Shown in pieces: positions 10,865 through 21,928 of a stretch of DNA of 64,000 nucleotides. Source of the stretch: Macrothele yani (Eukaryota > Arthropoda > Arachnida > Araneae > Macrothelidae); contig CM077016.1 of the NCBI GenBank assembly GCA_039090855.1, positions 52,223,436-52,287,435 on the forward strand, in the 5' to 3' direction. The notes beneath the pieces were generated by a model. That model saw only the letters and a program-made list of their open reading frames with translations. It did no database searches and had not been told where the DNA came from. Numbering within the stretch: the stretch's first letter is position 1; every line of letters starts with the position of its first letter. Position numbers and translations under genes: made by a program.

Positions 10865-11365
10865 ACAATTAGCCTCGCAGTTTCAGATTTTTTTCACTTG
10901 TGTTCTAAAAGCAAAAGCTTTTAACATTTTATTATAGTGGTCGTTCTCTGAAATAGATATCATGCACCGTATTCTTCTGTGTGTGTGAATTCTTTAACGA
11001 TACAAGTTAAGGCCCACTAAAGCAGTCCTTTACCGTACAAAGATATATATATCATTTTGGAGGGGTTTGACCATAACTCACCACGCTGGCCAAGCGGGTT
11101 GGTGAGTGTGGGATAGCATTTACCTCTAATCCCGATGGTATAGTTATACCGCTATTGGCGGTCGTCAGAGCCCCTTTAGTGGGAACAGGGTGCACCACGA
11201 GAAGGCGTTGTTGACATTTGTCAAGGAGAGGCTGTGATGTTACACATCACCTGACCTTACATCCCTTTCAGTAGATGATGATTCAAAATTATTCCACAAC
11301 TTAAATCTTTACCCTAAGTCTCCGGCAGCTGGAATGTACCTGGCCAAGGCAGCAGCCAGTGCGAC

Positions 11366-12667
11366 ATGAAGGCAGAGGGTGCTAAGAATCCCCGGAGGAC
11401 CGGACTAGGCTGCCATCTGATGCTGACCTTGGCTACGTATAATGGACGCTCCCTATCTTCTGATAGAAGGCTTCTTGAATTGGAAGAGGAACTACAAAGG
11501 ATCAAGTGGGACATCGTCGGGCTAAGTGAGGTAAGAAGAAAAGGAGAAGATCTCATTCAACTGAAAAGTGGACATCTCTTCTACTATCGTGGGACAGATA
11601 CTAGCAGAACTAGTGGTGTTGGATTTATGATAAACAAGAAACTGAAGGATAAAGTCGTAGAAGTTGAAAGTTCCTCTGACAGAGCTGCACGACTTGTTAT
11701 CCAACTCTCGAAAAGATACCAGGCTCAGATTATTCAAACTCATGCACCCACCACAAGTCATCCTGAAGAAGAAATTGAAGAATTTTATGAGGAAATTCGT
11801 CATCTAAATAATAATGGTAAGCAGCACTTGAAGATAATTATGGGAGATTTCAATGCAAAAATAGGGCAACAGCAACAGAATGAAACTTCAGTAGGTAAAT
11901 TCGGTCACGGCAGCAGGAACCAGCGTGGAAATACTCTCGTTGAGTTTGCACAGGCAGAAGGGTTTTTCATCTTGAACTCCTTCAAGAAAAAGCCACACAG
12001 GAAATGGACATGGAGACATCCAAATGGGACGACAAGTGAAATTGATTTTATTATGTGTAACAAAAAATTCGTCATAGAAGACTGCAGTGTGCTAAACAAG
12101 TTCAACACAGGTAGTGACCATAGATTGGTGAGATGCAAGATGCACCTCAACACTAAACTCGAACGTAGCAAGCTCATAAGACAAACAAAATCTATTGACA
12201 TAACCAACCTTAAAAAACACCATAATACCTTCAAGTTGGAACTGAAGAACAGATTCTCTGCTTTAGAAGGCCTAACATCGGAAGAAGTGGATATTTCTGA
12301 AGTTAACAGAAAAGTAGCCAAAGCTCTTATGGAAACAGCAACAAAATTAGCTGGGTCTAAGAACAAGTTGCATGTGAACAAATTATCAGGAAAAACCAAA
12401 ATGTTGATGCAAAAAAGAAAAGAGATGAGGACAACTAAAGAAGATGTGACTTCCAAAGTGGAATATATGGAGCTATGCAAGACAGTAAGAAGAAGTATCA
12501 CTGAAGAAGTAAGAAAATTCAACTGTGAACTAGTGAGGAAAGCAATTGAAAACAACCAAAGCCTAAAGATAGCAAAGGGACATCTCAGTAAGGGAAGAAA
12601 ACAGATTATGGCACTGAGAAAAGAAGATGGTTCTGTAACAAGAAATAGAGGCGAAATTTTGACATGA
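11366..12667 (+). pseudogene. RTE LINE endonuclease and linker part, copy 2
   Basis: Encodes the apurinic-type endonuclease that nicks target DNA for reverse transcription. Starting from ATG 11366 (MKAEGAKN), visible motifs are ATYNGRSL (residues 23-30), GLSEVRR with catalytic E55, a HAPTT segment at 127-131 (copy 3 has YAPTT, so Y127H is a lesion), MGDFNAKIG around D161/N163, SEIDFIM with D227, and GSDHRLV at 249-255. After that comes a lysine-rich linker towards the RT. The frame stops at TGA 12665-12667, where copy 3 has AGA, a nonsense change that separates endonuclease from RT. The upstream TAA near 11315 rules out an earlier start. Confidence 0.9.
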
Positions 12668-13690
12668 GTGAAAGATTTCTACTCCAAATTATATGAAAAG
12701 GATGATACATGCACTCCAGACATCATGAAAGGTACCAGTACCAGAGTTCCTCCAGTCCTTCCAGCAGAAGTTGCACATGCAATCAAAAACATGAAGCGGG
12801 GGAAAGCTCCAGGAGAAGATGGAATTACTGTAGACATCATACAAGAAGCAAGTGGAGAAATCGAAACAGTACTTGCCCAAATTTTCACTCGATGCCTTAA
12901 TGAAGGGAAGATTCCTGAGGATTGGAACAATGCTACAATGATCCTGCTACATAAAAAAGGTGACATTGAGGATCTCGGGAACTACAGACCTATCAGCCTC
13001 CTATCAGTGGTTTATAAAATCTTTACTAAAGTTCTTTCACACCGCTTGAAGGAAACACTGGACATGGCTCAACCGAAAGAACAAGCTGGATTCAGGAGTG
13101 GCTACAGCACAATAGATCATATCCACGTAATGAGAGAACTAATTGAAAGAGCGAGGGAATATGAACTTCCATTGTGCATGGCTTTTATCGATTATGAAAA
13201 AGCCTTTGATTCGGTGAAACCATCAGCAGTTACAATGGCTCTGAAATCCTGTGGTATTGAAGATGCATACATTATAATTATTAATAACATCTATGAAAAT
13301 GCAAGTGCAAAGATTCGGCTGTTTGAAAATACAGCACACATAAAAATTGGAAAGGGAGTGAGACGAGGTGACACCATATCTCCGAAGCTCTTTAATGCCA
13401 CATTGGAGGGTGTCTTTCAGTCGCTGAGCTGGGAAAACAAGGGGATAAAGATTAATGGAGATTATCTAACCCACCTTCGTTTTGCTGATGACATAGTCAT
13501 TTTTGCAACTACCCCATCAGAGCTGCAGAGTATGACCCAGGAACTTGCTGACAAGAGTAAAGAAGTGGGATTAAAAATGAACTTTCAGAAGACAAAAGTG
13601 ATGTTCAATGCTTTTACAAGAAATGAAGATTTATCGATTGTTGTAGAAAAGCTGGAGATAACAGACACGTACGTTTATCTTGGACAGTAG
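12668..13690 (+). pseudogene. RTE LINE reverse transcriptase part, copy 2
   Basis: In-frame continuation after the nonsense codon. Contains APGEDGITVDIIQ, NYRPISLLSVVYKIF, FIDYEKAFDSV, GVRRGDTISPKLF (copy 3 has GVRQGD, so a conserved Q is R here) and LRFADDIVIFA with the FADD catalytic box. Ends at TAG 13688-13690, where copy 3 has CAG. The C-terminal domain continues in the same frame downstream. Confidence 0.88.
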
Positions 13691-14242
13691 ATATCAAGTG
13701 AGGGTCACATTGATGAAGAAATTAATCGGCGTACAAAACTTGCCTGGAGAGCTTTTGGAAGAAACAGCATAATTTTCAAGAGCAATATGCCATTATGTCT
13801 TAAAAGAAAAGTGTTTGATCAATGCATCCTTCTAATGCTTAAGTATGGTGCAGAGACGTGGACCTTAACTAAAAGAGACATACAAAGGCTGCAGACAACT
13901 CAAAGTAGCATGGAGAGGTGCATGCTTGGTGTAACCAGGAGAGATAAGAAGAGGAACTCGTGGATCCGAAAAATGACAAGAGTGGAAGACATCATGATCA
14001 GAGTTAAATCCCTGAAACGGCAATGGGCTGGACATACTGCCAGAAGGACAGACCATCGGTGGACAACCGAAATTTTAGATTGGATTCCAAGGGACAGGAA
14101 AAGACCCAGAAGACCACATGGGAGATGGGTGGATGAAATTCGTAAGTATGCAGGGGTGACATGGAGAAGACTGGCACAAGACAGGCCGTTGTGGAAGAGG
14201 CTTGGAGAGACCTTCGTCCAGCAGTGGATTGATAATGGTTGA
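13691..14242 (+). pseudogene. RTE LINE C-terminal domain, copy 2
   Basis: Reads on in frame from the TAG to TGA 14240-14242. It has YGAETWTLTKRDI, MLGVTRRDKKRNSW, RQWAGHTARRTDHRW and VQQWIDNG, the conserved RTE C-terminus of unknown activity. The usable in-frame ATG is at 13787, but it is an internal methionine. Confidence 0.85.
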
Positions 14243-14255
14243 CAATGATGATGAT

Positions 14256-14631
14256 ATATATATATATTCAATTAGTTAAGTGAGAATGGTTGCGGTAATG
14301 TATTACGGCCTTAAACAATCTCCTCAGCGATGGAGACTCGCGAGTTGCACTTTAATCACTTCAGTAATTTAATTAACCACAAATTGTCGCAGGGTTTTAT
14401 AAGATATTTAATGGCCAGACGGTAAGTACTACGGCAATAGTCTATACTTAATGGCAGACGGTATAAGAGCATCACTCCACCTTTTTCTGTGTGTGTGTGG
14501 GGGGATAAAATTAAAACAGATGAAAAACAAGCGTAGCGCATTACTGAAACGCATTAAAAATTGCTCGGAATGTACTAAATAAATGACCATATACCCTCGA
14601 AATACTGAGTACTTCACCCTTTACTAACAAG
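14256..14631. other. spacer, nothing recognised
   Basis: AT-rich sequence between RTE copy 2 and the next interspersed repeat. It contains a short TG run near 14490 and no supported gene. Confidence 0.4.
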
Positions 14632-14766
14632 GAAAGGTCCCCACCGCGATCCCTCAGATTTTCGTGAAATTAACAAAATAGGTTCAACCCCATGTCTTAA
14701 CAAATAGGATGGCGGGTTTTCATGCGCAAATGCGGAGTTATTTAAGTTTCAAGTATCGACGAAACA
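14632..14766. repeat. interspersed repeat X, first part of split copy
   Basis: Matches in reverse complement the stretch around 23610-23750. Shared words include GGCGGGTTTTCATGCGC, GGAGTTATT and TTTCAAGT. It continues at 16125-16290 after a TIR element. Function unknown. Confidence 0.7.
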
Positions 14767-14900
14767 GGGACGTCGCCAGACTTCGAAATCAGGATGGGCG
14801 ACGGGTGGGCGAGCATTATTTTTGGCGGGGAGGGGGGCAAGCTTGATAGCAACTTTTTTTTTTTTTTTTTTTACGAAACACTGAAAGAACAAATTTTTGA

Positions 14901-15076
14901 TATTTTTTTCTTTTAATTGAAGGTTAAACGACCACCGTAAGCAACTCAACAGGCTGTAAGTAGTCGCCCGTGCCGTAAGACAAACACAAAATCCATGCCT
15001 CACGGGATTCGAGCCTGGACCCTTCTTGAACGAATTGTCATAAGCCAGTGCTTAGACTACTGCATCACCGAAGCGG
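14901..15076 (-). mobile_element. tRNA-derived SINE, main family, internally deleted
   Basis: Older copy: AATTGAAGGTTAAACGACC through GCATCACCGAAGCGG. About 45 bp of the body (the CCCTAATTTAGGGTCACTGG part) is missing. Confidence 0.8.
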
Positions 15077-15129
15077 TTTTAATGCTTTTCACTACCGGCT
15101 ACAAAAGAATTCGTGCAATTCCTCTCTCT

Positions 15130-15166
15130 CTCACACACACACACACACACATCCATCCATCCATCG
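15130..15166. repeat. (CA)n then (ATCC)n microsatellite
   Basis: About ten CA units followed directly by four ATCC units. Confidence 0.95.
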
Positions 15167-15481
15167 ACCTCACTAGTTACGCCACGGGTGTATAAAACAC
15201 AAGCGTTGGCGTAATGTTGCCTTCAACTGTATGCTTGCTCTGGATGCATTGTCTTAAATTTCTTTTCAAAATTTACCATTTTTGCTTGCGAAAATAGTAC
15301 TGTACTTCAACAATTTATTTAAATGAAAATGTCATTTTTGTTTATCTAAATCAAAGTTTAACTTTGCGCCCCTTAGACACAATACCTCACCCCTCCTTAA
15401 CTTCCTTCCTTCCAGCCAGAGATTTGGCCTTGCATTACTCTCTCTCGTGCAAAGCAGTCTTCAGCCACTTTCTGCTCTTTC

Positions 15482-15707
15482 TTTTTTTTTTTTTTTTTGG
15501 TTGGAGGTTTAACGACCACCGTGAGCAACTCAATGGGCTAAAAGCAGTCGCCCGTCCCTAATTTAGGGTCACTGGTTCCAGGGAAGGGAGAGAGTCAGTG
15601 CCGTAAGACAAACACAACATCCATGCCTCACCGGGATTCGAACCCGGACCCCTTTCGGACGAACGATCAGAGGCCATCGCCTTAGACCAATACGCCACCG
15701 GGGCGGC
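15482..15707 (-). mobile_element. tRNA-derived SINE, main family, full length
   Basis: Poly(T) at 15482-15498 and complete 5' end CCACCGGGGCGGC at 15695-15707. B box intact as GGATTCGAACCC on the plus strand. Confidence 0.92.
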
Positions 15708-16124
15708 TCTGCTCTTTCACTGGCAGTCTTAAGGACGCTAGTGTAGCTTTAGACTCAACTTTTCGTGTTGGAATCCCTAATGTTGTAAGGAAAGCAAACA
15801 AAACAATTAGTAGTGACTCCGTTAGTGAATTCCTATCCACCCTCCTCATTTGCCCCCTGCCCATACAAACATGAAAAAGAGGCTTAAACTAAAGAATTGG
15901 AAGAGTGGAGAACAACTGAATTTTCATGTGGCGCTATTTTGATAACCTTTTTAAGAGACGTAAACAACGCACTTCCTAGGAGGAAATGCGTAGGACTACA
16001 TGAAGTAAAACACAAGTGCAGATTATATTTTAAAGTTAAATATATTGAAAAATGACACCCTTTGAATTGGGTGGGCAAGACAATTTCAAGCCCACCCTCG
16101 CATCCCCTTGGCGACGTCCCGTCT

Positions 16125-16290
16125 AAAACACCGATTTGTCTAATAGATGTGTAAAAAAAAAAAAAAAACTAGTTTAAACATCATACAAATTGAGGCAAAG
16201 CTCAACAGATGTTTCGGAAGTAAGTACGTAATCAGCTTTCTGCGTCAGGAGCAGAGAAGCACCAGCGCCCTGTGTGCATTTCAGTAAGAT
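16125..16290. repeat. interspersed repeat X, second part
   Basis: Reverse complement of about 23430-23580. Shared words include AAATTGAGGCAAAGCTCAACAG, TGTTTCGGAAG and GCGTCAGGAGCAGA. Confidence 0.75.
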
Positions 16291-16600
16291 AGGCACGCCC
16301 ATCAACACACATAAGTAACCAGGGGGTAAGTATGCGTAACATCACAGCCTCTCCTTGACAAATGTCAACCCCGCCTTCTCGTGGTGCATCCTGTTCCCAC
16401 TAAAGGGGCTCTGACGACCGCCCATAGCGGTATAACTATACCATCGGGATTAGAGGAAATTCTATCCCACACTCACCAACCCGCTTGGCCAGCGTGGTGA
16501 GTTATGGCCAAACCCCTCCAAAATGATTCCACAACTTAAATCTTGGCCCTCAGTCTCCGGCAGCTGGAATGTACCTGGCCAAGGCAGCGGCCAGTGCGAC

Positions 16601-17665
16601 ATGAAGGCAGAGGGTGCTAAGAATCCCCGGAGGACCGGACTAGGCTGCCATCTGATGCTGACCTTGGCTACTTACAATGGACGCTCCCTATCTTCTGATT
16701 CAAGGCTTCTTGAATTGGAAGAGGAATTACAAAGGATCAAGTGGGACATCGTGGGGCTAAGTGAGGTAAGGAGAAAAGGAGAAGATCTCATCGAACTGAA
16801 AAGTGGACATCTCTTCTACTATCGTGGGACAGATACTGGAAGAACTAGTGGTGTTGGATTTATAATAAACAAGAAACTGAAGGATAAAGTTGTAGAAGTT
16901 GAAAGTTCCTCTGACAGAGCTGCACGACTTGTTATCCAACTCTCGAAAAGATACCAGGCTCAGATTATTCAAACTTATGCACCCACCACAAGTCATCCTG
17001 AAGAAGAAATTGAAGAATTTTATGAGGAAATTTGTCATCTAAATAATAAAGGTAAGCAGCACTTGAAAATAATTATGGGAGATTTCAATGCAAAAATAGG
17101 GCAACGGCAACAGAATGAAACTTCAGTAGGTAAATTCGGTCACGGCAACAGAAACCAGCGTGGAAATACTCTCGTTGAGTTTGCAGAGGCAGAAGGGTTT
17201 TTCATCTTGAACTCCTTCTTCAAGAAAAAGCCACACAGGAAATGGACATGGAGACATCCAAATGGGACGACAAATGAAATTGATTTTATTATGTGTAACA
17301 AAAAATTCGTCATAGAAGACTGCAGTGTGCTAAACAAGTTCAACACAGGTAGTGACCATAGATTGGTGAGATGTAAGATGCACCTCAACGCTAAACTTGA
17401 ACGTGGCAAGCTCATAAGACAAACAAAATCTATTGACATAACCAACCTCAAAAAACACCATAACACCTTCAAGTTAGAACTGAAGAACAGGTTCTCTGCT
17501 TTAGAAGGCCTAACATCGGAAGAAGTGGACATCTCTGAAGTTAACAGAAAAGTAACCAAAGCTCTTATGGAAACAGCAACAAAATTAGCTGGGTCTAAGA
17601 ACAAGTTGCATGTGAACAAATTATCAGGAAAAACCAAAATGTTGATGCAAAAAGAAGAGAGATGA
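16601..17665 (+). pseudogene. RTE LINE endonuclease part, copy 3
   Basis: Same protein as in copy 2, with the endonuclease motifs ATYNGRSL, GLSEVRR, QTYAPTTS, MGDFNAKIG, NEIDFIM and GSDHRLV all intact. I place the start at ATG 16601 (MKAEGAKN), the start shared with copy 2. The frame is open from ATG 16523, but that codon is created by the inversion junction and its first 26 residues are leader sequence. One A is missing from the A-run near 17646 relative to copy 2, so this frame ends at TGA 17663-17665 instead of running into the RT. Confidence 0.9.
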
Positions 17666-19488
17666 GGACAACTAAAGAAGATGTGACTTCCAAAGTGGAA
17701 TATATAGAGCTATGCAAGACAGTAAGAAAAAGTATCACTGAAGACGTAAGGAAATTCAACTGTGAACTAGTGAGGAAAGCAATTGAAAACAACCAAAGCC
17801 TAAAGATAGCAAAGGGACATCTCAATAAGGGAAGAAAACAGATTATGGCACTGAGAAAAGAAAATGGTTCTGTAACAAGAAACAGAGGCGAAATTTTGAC
17901 AAGAGTGAAAGATTTCTACTCCAAATTATATGAAAGGGATGATATATGCACTCCAGACATCATGAAAGATACCAGTACCAGAGTTCCTCCAGTCCTTCCA
18001 GCAGAAGTTGCACATGCAATCAAGAACATGAAGCGAGGAAAAGCTCCAGGAGAAGATGGAATTACTGTAGACATCATACAAGAAGCAAGTGGAGAAATCG
18101 AAACAGTACTCGCCCAAATTTTCACTCGATGCCTTAATGAAGGAAAGATTCCTGAGGATTGGAACACCGCTACAATGATCCTGCTACATAAGAAAGGTGA
18201 CATTGAGGATCTCGGAAACTACAGACCTATCAGCCTCCTATCAGTAGTTTATAAAATCTTCACTAAAGTTCTTTCACACCGCTTGAAGGTAACACTGGAC
18301 ATGGCTCAACCGAGAGAACAAGCTGGATTCAGGAGTGGCTACAGCACAATAGATCATATCCACGTGCTGAGAGAACTAATTGAAAGAGCGAGGGAATATG
18401 AACTTCCATTGTGCATGGCTTTTATCGATTATGAAAAAGCCTTTGATTCGGTGAAACCATCAGCAGTTACAATGGCTCTGAAAACCTGCGGTATTGAAGA
18501 TGCATACATTAATATTATTAATAACATCTATGAAAATGCAAGTGCAAAGATTCGGCTGTTTGAAAATACAACACACGTAAAAATTGGAAAGGGAGTGAGA
18601 CAAGGTGACACCATATCTCCGAAGCTCTTTAATGCCACATTGGAGGGTGTTTTTCAGTCGCTGAGCTGGGAAAACAAGGGGATAAAGATTAATGGAGATT
18701 ATCTAACCCACCTTCGTTTTGCTGATGACGTAGTCATTTTTGCAACTACCCCATCAGAGCTGCAGAGTATGATCCAGGAACTTGCTGACAAGAGTAAAGA
18801 AGTGGGATTAAAAATGAACTTTCAGAAGACAAAAGTGATGTTCAATGCTTTTACAAGAAATGAAGATTTATCGATTGATGGAGAAAAGCTGGAGATAACA
18901 GACACGTACGTTTATCTTGGACAGCAGATATCAAGTGAGGGTCACATTGATGAAGAAATTAATCGGCGTACAAAACTTGCCTGGAGAGCTTTTGGAAGAA
19001 ACAGCATAATTTTCAAGAGCAATATGCCATTATGTCTTAAAAGAAAGGTGTTTGATCAATGCATCCTTCCAGTGCTTACGTATGGTGCAGAGACGTGGAC
19101 CTTAACTAAAAGAGACATACAAAGGCTGCAGACAACTCAAAGAAGCATGGAGAGGTGCATGCTTGGTGTAACCAGGAGAGATAAGAAGAGGAACTCGTGG
19201 ATCCGAAAAATGACTAGAGTGGAAGACATCATGATCAGAGTTAAATCCCTGAAATGGCAATGGGCTGGACATACTGCCAGAAGGACAGATCATCGATGGA
19301 CAGCCGAAATTTTAGATTGGATTCCAAGGGACAGGAAAAGACCCAGAAGAAGACCACATGGGAGATGGGTGGATGAAATTCGAAAGTATGCAGGGGTGAC
19401 ATGGAGGAGACTGGCACAAGACAGACCGTTGTGGAGGAAACTTGGGGAGACCTTCGTCCAGCAGTGGATTGATGGTGGTTGGCGGTGA
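17662..19488 (+). CDS. RTE LINE reverse transcriptase and C-terminus, copy 3
   Basis: 608 codons without interruption. Counting from ATG 17662, the motifs are APGEDGITVDIIQ (128-140), NYRPISLLSVVYKIF (186-200), FIDYEKAFDSV (254-264), GVRQGDTISPKLF (311-323) and LRFADDVVIFA (351-361, catalytic FADD). The RTE C-terminus follows with YGAETWTLTKRDI, MLGVTRRDKK and WAGHTARR. ATG 17662 is internal to the ancestral polyprotein (MRTTKEDVTS in the linker), so this is not a natural start. The downstream part of the element has no lesion I can see. With the upstream frame the ancestral product spans 16601-19488, about 960 residues. Confidence 0.9.
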   Translation: MRTTKEDVTSKVEYIELCKTVRKSITEDVRKFNCELVRKAIENNQSLKIAKGHLNKGRKQIMALRKENGSVTRNRGEILTRVKDFYSKLYERDDICTPDIMKDTSTRVPPVLPAEVAHAIKNMKRGKAPGEDGITVDIIQEASGEIETVLAQIFTRCLNEGKIPEDWNTATMILLHKKGDIEDLGNYRPISLLSVVYKIFTKVLSHRLKVTLDMAQPREQAGFRSGYSTIDHIHVLRELIERAREYELPLCMAFIDYEKAFDSVKPSAVTMALKTCGIEDAYINIINNIYENASAKIRLFENTTHVKIGKGVRQGDTISPKLFNATLEGVFQSLSWENKGIKINGDYLTHLRFADDVVIFATTPSELQSMIQELADKSKEVGLKMNFQKTKVMFNAFTRNEDLSIDGEKLEITDTYVYLGQQISSEGHIDEEINRRTKLAWRAFGRNSIIFKSNMPLCLKRKVFDQCILPVLTYGAETWTLTKRDIQRLQTTQRSMERCMLGVTRRDKKRNSWIRKMTRVEDIMIRVKSLKWQWAGHTARRTDHRWTAEILDWIPRDRKRPRRRPHGRWVDEIRKYAGVTWRRLAQDRPLWRKLGETFVQQWIDGGWR

Positions 19489-19500
19489 TGTGATGTGATG

Positions 19501-20025
19501 AAGTATGACAGTAAACAGAATGACAGATGAACCTGCGCAGTTTGTTTGCGCGTGTGATTGTTTGATCATGTGCGCCGTTCTTCCATATATCGTCTGCGAT
19601 TTTTATTCGACATAAGTGAGTCACATGTTTGGTTCTTTCCGATGGCAACCTCTAGACATTTCAAATAAAAAGTGTTGCTATAGCTCGCATGTTAGTGGAA
19701 TACTGTTTTCGCGTAAATCGGACAAACACCGTTGTGTGTCCTGTTCGGCGATTCTGTGTGGGATTTTGCTTGGTTTAGGTTTTGCTTGTTCCGAAGGTTG
19801 CTTGAATTTTGTACAACAAACGTTTTTCGTGCTGTTGTTCGTGAGTAGAAGACTTCGAATTGGTGAGCGTCGTAAGTGACCAATTTTTGACAAATTGTAC
19901 ATTTTCGATGTTCATCGAGATTGAATGGATTAAAATAGCCAATTCTATTATTCCATTCAATGTACTTAAAATTCTGATGGACAGAAAAAATAGAGAATTG
20001 TTTAAGGTGAAAACCGTAATTCCTA
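19501..20025. other. spacer upstream of pogo-like pseudogene
   Basis: Begins with the RTE target-site repeat AAGTATG. It may hold the 5' untranslated part of the pogo-like element that follows, but I cannot recognise terminal inverted repeats. Confidence 0.35.
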
Positions 20026-20362
20026 ATGGAAAAGGAAGATGAAATATTTGCAAGTGTGCTCTGTGATATCATTACTGATAAATCCCATGATAACACCGAT
20101 ATCGTGATCGCAGAAGCTTTGGATTTCGTCCCTGACAGTGACGATTCCAGTGGTGATCATGATAACGATAGGGAAAAAGTCAGTCAGTCTTCAAGTGATT
20201 ATGTACCAAGTTCACCTGAACAGAGGAAAGGCAGAAGGAAATTGACACAGTATAATGTAGGTGCAAAACATAACAGAAGGCAGTCGATTTATGACTTTGC
20301 CATCACTGAAGGTAAAAGAATTGTACGTGCAACGAAAAATTCAGAGCAACAAAATCAGTTGT

Positions 20363-20581
20363 TGTTTTTTTTTTTTTTAGGTTTAACGACCACCGTGAGC
20401 AACTCAATGGGCTATAAGCAGTCGCCCGTCCCTAATTTAGGGTCACTGGTTCCAGGGAAGGGAGAGAGCCAGTGCCGGAAGACAAACACAACATCCATGC
20501 CTCACCGGGATTCGAACCCGGACCCCTTACGAACGAATGATCAGAGGCCAGCGCCTTAGACCACTGCGCCACCGGGGTGGC
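20363..20581 (-). mobile_element. tRNA-derived SINE with 13-bp TSD, inside pogo-like gene
   Basis: Flanked by CAAAATCAGTTGT at 20350-20362 and 20582-20594. Full length, with a TGG-for-CGG change at the 5' terminus (CCACCGGGGTGGC). Confidence 0.95.
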
Positions 20582-20959
20582 CAAAATCAGTTGTACAGTA
20601 TGCTATCAAATACGTAAAAAATAAAGGAGAACTGGAAAAACAAAATGTGGCACGTAACAAAGTTCATGCACGATGAATTTGAGGAAGAGAGGGCGATAGG
20701 AGCTGTAATTCATTATTGGAATTTGAAGGCATGGGCTGCCGAAGCTGCAATCAAATTACAGCTTCCTAATTTCAAAGCGTCTGACACATTCGTACATAAC
20801 TTAAAATGTAAGCATAATATCAAATCCAGACGCATAACTAAATTTGTTACAAACAAAGACATAATTGGATGACAACGTTTTGCAGCAACAGGCACTCACA
20901 TTTGTAACCAAAGTGAACGAAACAGCAGCGACTCGTGATATCGGAACATGTAATACATA

Positions 20960-21928
20960 CAGGATGATTCAGCTAAGCGTGTACAAATTTCTGGGAGGGG
21001 TAGGTTGCACAGCGACAAATCGGAATCACATAGCAATTCAGGGTCGGAAACGCCATCTTCATGTGCTAGTGTACAGAGAGGACGAGAAATGAAAGAGCAG
21101 CACGTAAGATAACAAAATGCTTTTTATTACTCACGAGACATTTGCGAAATGCATTGAGGTTACAGAAGGTGTTCAAAGTTGCGACCATGAGCTGGAGCAC
21201 ACGCTTGACCTCGTCGGCGCACGGAATCGCGTACATTTTGGAAAATTCCTGGCGTGTCTCGGAATTCCGCAGCAGATACAGAGATGCTTGCTACAAGGTC
21301 CTCATCACTTTTAACGGGGGTGTCGTACACCAGTCCTTTGATGTAACCCCAGAAGAAGTAATCAAAGCATGTTATGTCAGGCGATCTTGCAGGCCAATGA
21401 ACGGGACCCACCACGCCCGATCCACTGATGTCCAAATGTCATGTTTAAGTGATGAAGAACGTCATTGCTGAAATGAGCGGTAGCCCCATCGTGCTGAAAC
21501 CACATTGCACGACACAGCACCTGTTGTTCGTTCAATAGCTCTGGCAAGACGTCCTCCAGAAATATCCGGTAACTCCTTCCGTCCAGCGAGGAGGCATGAG
21601 GTATGGGCCAATTAAGTGATCCCCAACAATGCCGGCCCAAACATTAACACCAAAACGGTTTTGTGCTGCACGTGCTCGTACAGCATGTGGGTTCTCCAGT
21701 ATAATGTGTGCATTGAAGCAACCTTCCCGTGTGAATGACGGTATCCTGAAAGAACGTTTGAGCAGTCTCGCGGCCGAACAACGCCATCTACCGCGTTTGA
21801 TGGCGATTCTTACCCTGCATTGCTGTGTTAGATGGCGTTTCCGACCCTGCATTGCTATGCGATTCCGATTTGTCTTTGTGCAAGCTACCCCTCCTAAAAG
21901 TTTGTACACGCTTAGGTGAATCACCCTG
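20960..21928 (-). mobile_element. mariner/Tc1-superfamily element with about 95-bp TIRs
   Basis: Ends start CAGG(A/G)TGATTCA(G/C)CTAAGCGTG on both sides and stay similar for about 95 bp; TA flanks both (20958-20959, 21929-21930). Minus-strand transposase pieces are in more than one frame: ILENPHAVRARAAQNRFGVNVWAGIVGD, LPELLNEQQVL, MWFQHDGATAHFSNDV (catalytic D in HDGA), QWIGRGG, then WPARSPDITCFDYFFWG (third catalytic D region). The N-terminal DNA-binding domain is missing, so this is an internally deleted, non-autonomous copy. Confidence 0.85.
21160..21780 (-). pseudogene. mariner-like transposase catalytic core, frameshifted
   Basis: Reading minus from about 21780 to 21160, three overlapping frames carry FTREGCFNAHIILENPHAV, VNVWAGIVGDHLIGPY, MWFQHDGATAHFS and PVHWPARSPDITCFDYFFWGYIKGLVY. 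The order matches the DDE/D catalytic core of transposases with HDGA/SPD(L/I)T motifs. Frameshifts fall near 21590 and 21430. The product would catalyse strand cleavage and transfer at the TIRs. Confidence 0.8.

Larger units (their letters stand above)
11053..14255 (+). mobile_element. RTE-clade LINE, copy 2, full length, inactive
   Basis: Begins at CATTTTGGAGGGG within a short TA tract and ends in a (GATGAT)n tail followed by (TA)n. The 5' leader is about 310 bp. The single long frame, endonuclease then RT, is broken by a TGA at 12665 and a TAG at 13688 when compared with copy 3. The flanking TA runs hide any TSD. Confidence 0.92.
14767..16124. mobile_element. putative DNA transposon with GGGACGTCGCCA terminal inverted repeats
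   Basis: The ends read CAGGGACGTCGCCAGAC on the left and TTGGCGACGTCCCG on the right, and GGGTGGGC words follow inside both ends. It separates two parts of repeat X that are adjacent in the 23.4-23.75 kb copy, although about 27 bp of repeat X is missing at the junction, so the event was not a clean insertion. Two SINEs and a (CA)n tract lie inside. No transposase recognised; superfamily undetermined. Confidence 0.5.
16336..19500 (+). mobile_element. RTE-clade LINE, copy 3, twin-primed 5' inversion, near intact
   Basis: The first 190 bp (16336-16525) are the reverse complement of bases 11053-11243 of copy 2. From 16526 the element reads forward from the equivalent of 11291, leaving 47 bp deleted. 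The 3' end is a (TGATG)n tail. A 7-bp direct repeat AAGTATG flanks the whole unit (16328-16334 and 19501-19507), so the inversion arose in one insertion. Apart from one frameshift at about 17646 the coding region is intact, making this the youngest-looking LINE of the window. Confidence 0.92.
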
